Of a DNA stretch of 11,865 nt, positions 7,174-11,865 are shown piece after piece (within the stretch, counting starts at the first letter, position 1; every line of letters begins with the position of its first letter). The stretch is from Dictyocoela muelleri. Its lineage: Eukaryota > Microsporidia. The notes beneath the pieces were generated by a model. It searched no databases, was not told where the DNA came from, and saw only the letters and a list, made by a program, of their open reading frames with translations. Location: positions 1 through 11,865 of the forward strand of contig SDVU01000617.1 of NCBI GenBank assembly GCA_016256075.1. The letters are read 5' to 3'. A program made the translations under genes and the position numbers.

Positions 7174-8079
7174 GAAATTTTTTTCTTCAGGCTAAAAATA
7201 AAATATAAACTAATATTTATTAAAAAAATATTTTATACCAAGACCACCATTGAAAAAATCCATTAAGAATTTACTGGTATGATTTTTCGAATTTTAAATT
7301 TTTTTGATTTTTTTTTTATAAAGCAATTGACTAAAAAATCGACACTTACTGTATATGTATATATTTTTTTTTCGTACAAATAATTTTTAGGACTTTGATC
7401 AGAACAGCTCCCGTTATTTTACGTTAAAGGGGTTGTCCGTGTTTTTCACCACCAGTGAAAAATCCGGGTTTTAGACCAGAGACTAAAAATCCGGTTTTTC
7501 GACATAAAAATAAAAAAACCAGACATTTTTTTATTTAATTTCAATAGCTGGATTGCTATAATATTTATTATTTTATTTACTTTTACAATTATTTATACTT
7601 TATTTTCAAATCATTATAAAAAATTATATTTGTTTATGATTATATATAAAAATTAAATATGTTTTGATAAAATCTTATAATAAATTAGTATATTTATATT
7701 TTTTTATTATTAATACCTTTGCTTCTGTTTTAAACAAGATCAAATATGTAAAGTCAATGTTGTATTTGAATAATGGAGATTTTTATAATTTCAAAAAATT
7801 TCACTGATTAATTATTCTTGTAAATATTTAATTTTTTATACAAATTATGTTTTTAAAAATGATTAATGAATATTATGAGGTAAAAAACTCTTTATTATAA
7901 ACTTTAAGTTCCCCGATTTGATTACAAAGTTGTTATTTTATAAATAATTGAGGTTATCTTCAACGGCCAAAAACCATAGAGTAATATCGGGTTTTTTAGT
8001 ATGGTGTTGTGACCTTTGATCTCAACATAAAAAAAAGGGGGTGGCCAGATTTTATTTTAATTGTAATATGGCAAAATAT
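7174..8079. other. Gene-free AT-rich stretch
   Basis: I see no protein-coding signature on either strand. It holds the possible pogo right end near 7351, a cluster of small hairpins at 7441-7494, a GC-poor core (7540-7900), and a weak direct similarity between 7390-7440 and 8011-8050 (CTTTGATC and AAAGGGG blocks). It could hide a very old element whose ends are those repeats; this is not demonstrable by eye. Confidence 0.4.
7441..7494. repeat. Two consecutive small hairpins
   Basis: TTTTTCAC (7442-7449) pairs with GTGAAAAA (7455-7462). Then CCGGGTTTTAG (7464-7474) pairs with CTAAAAATCCGG (7483-7494) with one mismatch and a bulge. Similar in style to the MULE-end hairpins elsewhere in the window, but no transposase is attached. 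Confidence 0.6.
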
Positions 8080-8081
8080 AA

Positions 8082-8436
8082 AAAAACTCGAACATTAGCT
8101 ATTTTAATGGCAAAGATGCAATAAATATTCCTTCATTAAATTCTTTCAAATCTTTACCAAAAGGAGCTAAACATTACAAGTGCCACCCGAACAACCGGAG
8201 TGGAATTGCAATCGGGGACGGTAGCATAAGGTCTATATTTGTTAGGCATATGTTGGGACAAACCGTAACCCGAGGATACGACATTTTTGATATCAAAAAA
8301 AAGAAAAAATCAAAAAAATGATGAAAGAAAATATGAAAAAATCACATTCAAATACAAGATGCACAATAGTGATTGCGAAATTCCTTACGAGATTGAGAAA
8401 TTTAAGGATCCCCAAGGACAAGACATAGTTAAATGG
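8082..8436 (+). pseudogene. Retroelement gag-like region, part upstream of MULE C (fossil)
   Basis: Coding-like sequence with better GC than the flanks. Near the end it reads IPYEIEKFKDPQGQDIVKW, the kind of F-x-D-x-x-G-x-D-x-x-x-W block found in Ty3/gypsy gag proteins. The region stops at MULE C. Assignment to gag rests on this block and on the protease and RT that follow, not on a full-domain match. Confidence 0.55.
8356..8436 (+). repeat. 81-bp direct repeat flanking MULE C, left copy
   Basis: It matches 9945-10025 over 81 bases with four substitutions and no indel. It is gag-like target sequence, and ends exactly where MULE C begins. Confidence 0.95.
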
Positions 8437-8486
8437 CTGTCCGATTTTTCGGACCAAAAATGACGTCATTATGAGTAAAAATTTAA

Positions 8487-9830
8487 TTAATTCGAAAAAT
8501 TAAAAAAAGTAGCCACATTTTTAAGATAATACACTGTTTTTAGATCTTTGAATTTTGAAACAGCATTCTTAAGTCGATTGTTCAATTCTGTCTTTCGTTT
8601 ATCACTTTTATATTCTCATATAAGGCATGAATAATTTTTTTTTACTGACAAGGTGTTCCTTAAGCAGTTCCTCCCCAAATTTTCCAATTTCTGGATGCGC
8701 TTTAATAAAAAGATTGTTGAGTCCACGGTGAAATTATTCTAGGGCATTAGTGGTACGAGGGGGATCTTCTAAGACTCGATCATAAACATTCCAAAACCTG
8801 ATTTCTTTGATGTTTTTGATATTATACTGTTTTTCAAAGAAACTTAGAACACAATTAAAATGATTCTCTTTGTCGTACTTAGTTATATAATTTTTCAAAT
8901 CTTCATAACACAAAGTCACATCAGAAGTATGAACAAAAGAAAAAGAAAGAAGTTGCCTGATTTTATCTCGAAAGTCAGGAGACACCCTGTAGAGGTTGAC
9001 AACCTTTAGATCCTGAATTTTTCTCAATATATTTTGAGAAAAATGAAAAAAGACATCCATATACCACAGAATCTTTAAATCTCTTGCTAAAAGCATTTCT
9101 AGATGCAATTTCAAAATCGAGAATTATTGTTTTCGGACAAAATTTAGGACATTTAGTTTCTAAAAGATCAAGAATTTTTTTATATGATTCTTCATTTTTT
9201 GCCCGCATCAACACAAAAACCAACGGAATATAAACACCTTTAATAAAAAATACAAATGTAAAGAGCTGTGTAAAACCTTTTGGACACGATTTAAACGTTC
9301 CATCGGCGAGAATTATAAGACTGTTTTCAAGATGAATTAAATTTTCATCAGTACAGAAGATAAGAATTCTATATTCATCATTTATTCCTGAATCAAATTG
9401 CAAAAAAACTTGCCTAGCTCAGTGTTCTGTATGGAAACAGGTATATCATAAATATTAGGAATACATTCTTTATGTTGTTTATTTTGATGTCTTTTGATGA
9501 GATCTGAAACAGACTCAATTCTTGAAAACGAAAACAACTCAGAACTACTGTATCATTTTGTACTTTGATTAATTATATCTCTAGCTTTTTCTGATGTGTC
9601 TTCTGCTCTTTAATTATGTTTTTTTTATAAAACTCCATACGGTTTTTTACATAATCCGGCTCGTGATTATGTGTTCCTAATTTCAAAATTGTTAGAGCCT
9701 TATTTGTATGTAAATATGATCCACATTTATCATGTTTACAGATCAAAACACACTTGGATTCATAGACTCGTCTAATACTATATGAGTATTTCTCATATAA
9801 TAGTTTGTCCTTTCCTCTATTCGATTTTAT
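8487..9830 (-). pseudogene. MULE C transposase with FLYWCH zinc finger, broken
   Basis: The N-terminus is a FLYWCH-type finger: SNRGKDKLLYEKY, then ESKCVLICKHDKCGSYL (Cys residues), then GTHNHEPD (His pair), at ~9640-9825. Further in, YRILIFCTDENL leads to LIILADGTFKSCPKGF (first catalytic Asp, ~9300), a Y-KKILDLLETK stretch, and TIILDFEIASRNAF (second Asp, ~9110). A frameshift near 9060-9075 follows, then FFHFSQNILRKIQDL (C/H motif remnant). RTTNALE (catalytic Glu, ~8740) is followed by a TAA at 8734-8736. The C-terminus reads FHRGLNNLFIKAHPEIGKF, then KTVYYLKNVATFF, and stops at 8487-8489. At least four breaks, including a stop and frame changes between the zinc finger and the DDE core. It is more decayed than MULE B. 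Confidence 0.9.
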
Positions 9831-9884
9831 TTTTATGATTTGTCATTTGAATATTCGTTTGTGGGTTAAAAAAATAAATAAATT

Positions 9885-9944
9885 GGTCCGAAAAACAAGA
9901 CGTAATCAAATTTTTCGGACCATGGTCCGAAAAATCGGATTACG
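9885..9944. repeat. MULE C right-end palindrome with extra terminal motif
   Basis: 9901-9921 and 9924-9944 are reverse complements with two mismatches, separated by AT. Both contain the terminal motif TTTTTCGGACC. A third copy, GGTCCGAAAAAC, lies at 9885-9896. So the motif occurs three times in alternating orientation, as in MULE B, while the left end has one. Confidence 0.9.
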
Positions 9945-10025
9945 AAGATGCACAATAGTGATTGCGAAATTACTTACGAGATTGAGAAACTTAAGGATGC
10001 CCAAGGACAAGACATACTTAAATGG
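9945..10025 (+). repeat. 81-bp direct repeat flanking MULE C, right copy
   Basis: Second copy of 8356-8436 (four substitutions). It begins at the base after the MULE C right end, and the gag-like sequence continues beyond it. Confidence 0.95.
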
Positions 10026-10680
10026 GTTGAGAATTTTCGTAAATAATCTGAACTATGCAGTTTGAGTGAACCAATTTAAATTCACGTGTAAAAAAGAGTA
10101 ATATCTGCTGAATTTAAAAATCATACATCTAATATAAAAACAATTGATACCATGCTTGATGCTATCACCAAATTAAAATATAATCGAACAAGGTGTAATA
10201 TCTACACAAAACAACTTCAAAAGATTAAGCAAGAAAATTATGAGTTCATAACTGATTACTACCAGGCACTACAAGATACAGTGAAAGAAGGTCAGTATGC
10301 GCTGACATAGGAAGTTCACAAGCCGAAGGACGCTTGTCTAGAACTTTCAATACAAATACTCTATTTAAATGAAATTGAAATGGCAAAACTTGAGAAAACG
10401 GATATGATTGACATTATAAAAAAAAATAAAAAACCGTGAAGAAACAATATTAAGAGTAGAATCTGAAAAAAACTGATAAAACCCTTACAAACCATTTTAA
10501 AAACAAAGTGAATAATTTTAAAATTTACAAGTTCTGATTTATCACAAATAGCATCTCATGACAAAAGCAAATGCAAATACTTGAATCAAAAAAGAAAAGT
10601 CCAGGTAATGAGTTTAATAAGAGAGTGAGTGAAAATAAAATGAATAATGATAATAAGAATCTAACAATAGTTGATTAAAA
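9945..10680 (+). pseudogene. Retroelement gag-like region, part downstream of MULE C (fossil)
   Basis: It starts with the duplicated gag-like block and continues with a helical, charged stretch around 10140-10330 (for example KQENYEFITDYYQALQD), of the type seen in Ty3/gypsy gag proteins before the nucleocapsid. I see no CCHC zinc knuckle. Broken. Confidence 0.55.
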
Positions 10681-10689
10681 AATAAATGA

Positions 10690-10980
10690 AGATTCTTTAT
10701 ACATAAAATGTTTCTTAAATTCGTCTATTCAAGACATAATCATTAACACAGGGTCTAAATTAAATTTTATTTCAGAAATATTACGTAACAAGTTAGACAT
10801 ATCTCCTAAAACCACAAAAGACATTGGAGTCATATAAGGAAATGGAACATCCGAGAACGTCAACTGCTATGCCCTGCTTGAAATTATATCCGAAAATAAT
10901 GACAACCTTAAACTGAACCTAAAATTTTACGTAGCAAGAAACTTGCCTTGCGAGCTACTAATATGATTTCAATATCTATA
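10690..10980 (+). pseudogene. Retroelement aspartic-protease-like region (fossil)
   Basis: The stretch IIINTGSKLNFISEILRNKL (~10735-10795) fits the retropepsin pattern around the D-[TS]-G-[AS] active site followed by a N-F-I-S helix. A following strand-rich part (LKLNLKFYVARNLPCELL) is also typical. It sits where the protease belongs, between gag-like and RT regions. Broken. Confidence 0.65.
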
Positions 10981-11299
10981 CGATAATGAGGCAATACTTA
11001 ATCTTATTGATAAAACCTTAAAAATAAATGTGAATATATTCTTATTAAAAACCATGAAAAACAAAACACTCCAGAAAACGAAATCTGTTGAAGAACAAAA
11101 ATATTAAATATAAATAAAGAATTAATGCATATATATATAGACTATATAAACTCGCTAATCCTAAATTGGGAAATATACAAAACACTGAAATGATGATCGG
11201 CTTGACAGATAACGTTCCCGTACAATCTAAATAATATACCATCCCCATAAACTGCCTAGAAAGGGTAAAAAATACCCTAAAAGAACTTAAGAATAAAAT

Positions 11300-11690
11300 T
11301 ATAAAAACATCTACATCTAATTATAATTCGCCAGCTTTCCCGATAATAAAAAAATGGAGGCGTACGATTAGTGGTAGACTACAGAAAACTTTACAAAATA
11401 TCCGTCTCTAACACTATCCATATAAAAAAATACAAACACAATTTGAAGAGCTTAAAGGATCTGCTGTATTTTCACAAATAGATTTTCAATCAGGGTATTA
11501 TCAAATTGAAATCCGGAAATCTAATATTGAAAAAACAGCATTTACGATAATGAACAGGAAATATGAATTCTTACGAATGCCGTTTGGGCTAAAAAATACT
11601 TTTATAAATTCCAAGAAGGGATGGTACGATTACTGGGTGAATACAATTTCGTTAAGATATTTCTTGACGACACCTTATTTATAGCAAATA
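11300..11690 (+). pseudogene. Ty3/gypsy reverse transcriptase region (fossil)
   Basis: Clear RT blocks: SNYNSPAFPIIKK at ~11318, FSQIDFQSGYYQIEI (~11470-11515), TAFTIMNRKYEFLRMPFGL (~11539-11595), and a FLDD catalytic box near 11660, equivalent to YxDD. The wording of the SQIDF and MPFGL blocks is Ty3/gypsy, not copia or LINE. The enzyme would copy element RNA into DNA. The region is broken and is cut short by unrelated-looking sequence after ~11697. RNase H and integrase are not in the window. Confidence 0.88.
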
Positions 11691-11699
11691 TTTTAATGG

Positions 11700-11741
11700 T
11701 ACTAGTACCAGAACAGGGGGTACTATTACCAGAACAGGGGA
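11700..11741 (+). repeat. Tandem 21-bp duplication
   Basis: Two adjacent 21-base units (11700-11720 and 11721-11741) share the core ACCAGAACAGGGG and differ at two positions, including the last base of each unit. They follow directly after the RT catalytic box, where the expected continuation of RT is not recognisable. Confidence 0.85.
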
Positions 11742-11865
11742 CCAAATTTGGAAGAAATGGTAAGAGATAGAAAAAAAACTAAATTGGTAGAAGTCTTTAA
11801 CTGGTAAATATCATTGTCTTTGCTAATATAACATATATCCAAAAAATGATGAGTAGAAAGATAAA

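Larger units (their letters stand above)
8437..9944 (-). mobile_element. MULE C: Mutator-like element, ~1.5 kb
   Basis: The terminal inverted repeat TCCGATTTTTCGGACCA begins at ~8440 on the left; its inverse ends at ~9940 on the right. The interior is one minus-strand FLYWCH/MULE transposase pseudogene. The element lies antisense within the gag-like region of the Ty3/gypsy fossil, and its outer limits coincide with the ends of an 81-bp direct repeat. The right end is a 44-bp near-palindrome with a further inverted copy of the terminal motif next to it. The family differs from MULE B in terminal repeat and protein sequence but has the same layout. Confidence 0.9.
8080..11865 (+). mobile_element. 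Ty3/gypsy-type LTR retrotransposon fossil, running off the right edge
   Basis: Plus-strand order is gag-like region, aspartic-protease-like region, reverse transcriptase, which is the usual Ty3/gypsy order. The element looks broken in many places (well over ten) and is not functional. MULE C is inserted into its gag-like region at 8437-9944. No LTR pair is visible: the 3' end lies beyond the window, and no 5' LTR could be recognised before 8080. The first part (8082-8330) has higher GC than its surroundings. The 5' limit given is where coding character begins, not a proven element end. Confidence 0.85.

Noticed and set aside
5880-7351. A matched pair of pogo-type ends (CAGT...ACTG) around the pogo pseudogene
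   Set aside because: The right end with TA is plausible, but the left candidate lacks the TA and matches the right only in the first few bases.
9805-10065. Plus-strand open frame of 86 codons across the MULE C right junction
   Set aside because: It spans the zinc-finger end of MULE C on the opposite strand, the terminal palindrome and the gag-like repeat in the wrong frame; it is an accident of the junction.
11045-11248. Minus-strand hydrophobic frame of 67 codons that looks like a membrane protein
   Set aside because: It lies opposite the Ty3/gypsy fossil; in AT-rich DNA antisense frames are often rich in Leu, Ile, Phe and Tyr, which mimics membrane segments.
1-11865. CRISPR array, tRNA or rRNA genes
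   Set aside because: No regularly spaced repeats and no tRNA arm or rRNA core pattern was seen on either strand.

Overview
This is a very AT-rich eukaryotic window, made almost entirely of nested and decayed transposable elements with one plausible host gene at its left side. The mix is a short host gene without visible introns, FLYWCH-type MULE (Mutator-like) transposases, a Merlin (IS1016/IS1595-type) transposase, a pogo/Tigger-type transposase and a Ty3/gypsy LTR fossil. With the strong A+T bias, this fits a transposon-rich microsporidian genome best. That assignment is inference: there is no rRNA or other taxonomic marker here.

Layout: (1) 1-402, gene-free edge, the first ~180 bases richer in G+C. 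(2) 403-1284, minus strand, an intact ~293-aa protein that reads as a RasGEF (Cdc25-type) catalytic domain, preceded by an AAATTT box. (3) 1496-2066, a foldback/MITE-like element with ~215-bp inverted arms. (4) 2101-3922, the 3' half of an old plus-strand MULE transposase (MULE A). It is split by a Merlin element (2637-3753) with a 10-bp target duplication. (5) 3923-5503, a younger minus-strand MULE (MULE B) with only about two breaks, flanked on both sides by a ~159-bp direct repeat of the MULE A tail. (6) 5504-5867, the second copy of that tail, the MULE A end and two hairpins. (7) 6073-7173, a plus-strand pogo/Tigger-like transposase pseudogene. (8) 7174-8079, gene-free AT-rich DNA with small hairpins. 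(9) About 8080 to the right edge, a plus-strand Ty3/gypsy fossil (gag-like, protease-like and RT regions), broken in many places. Its gag region is split by a third MULE (MULE C, 8437-9944, minus strand), which is also flanked by a long direct repeat (81 bp).

Nothing here works as an operon or pathway; the organisation is elements landing in elements. The most notable observation is that two different MULEs each sit between exact-boundary direct duplications of their target (159 bp and 81 bp) instead of the 8-11-bp duplications known for the superfamily. Both also have a right end that carries extra inverted copies of the terminal repeat. Divergence between duplication copies (about 2% for B, about 5% for C) agrees with the degree of decay of each element.
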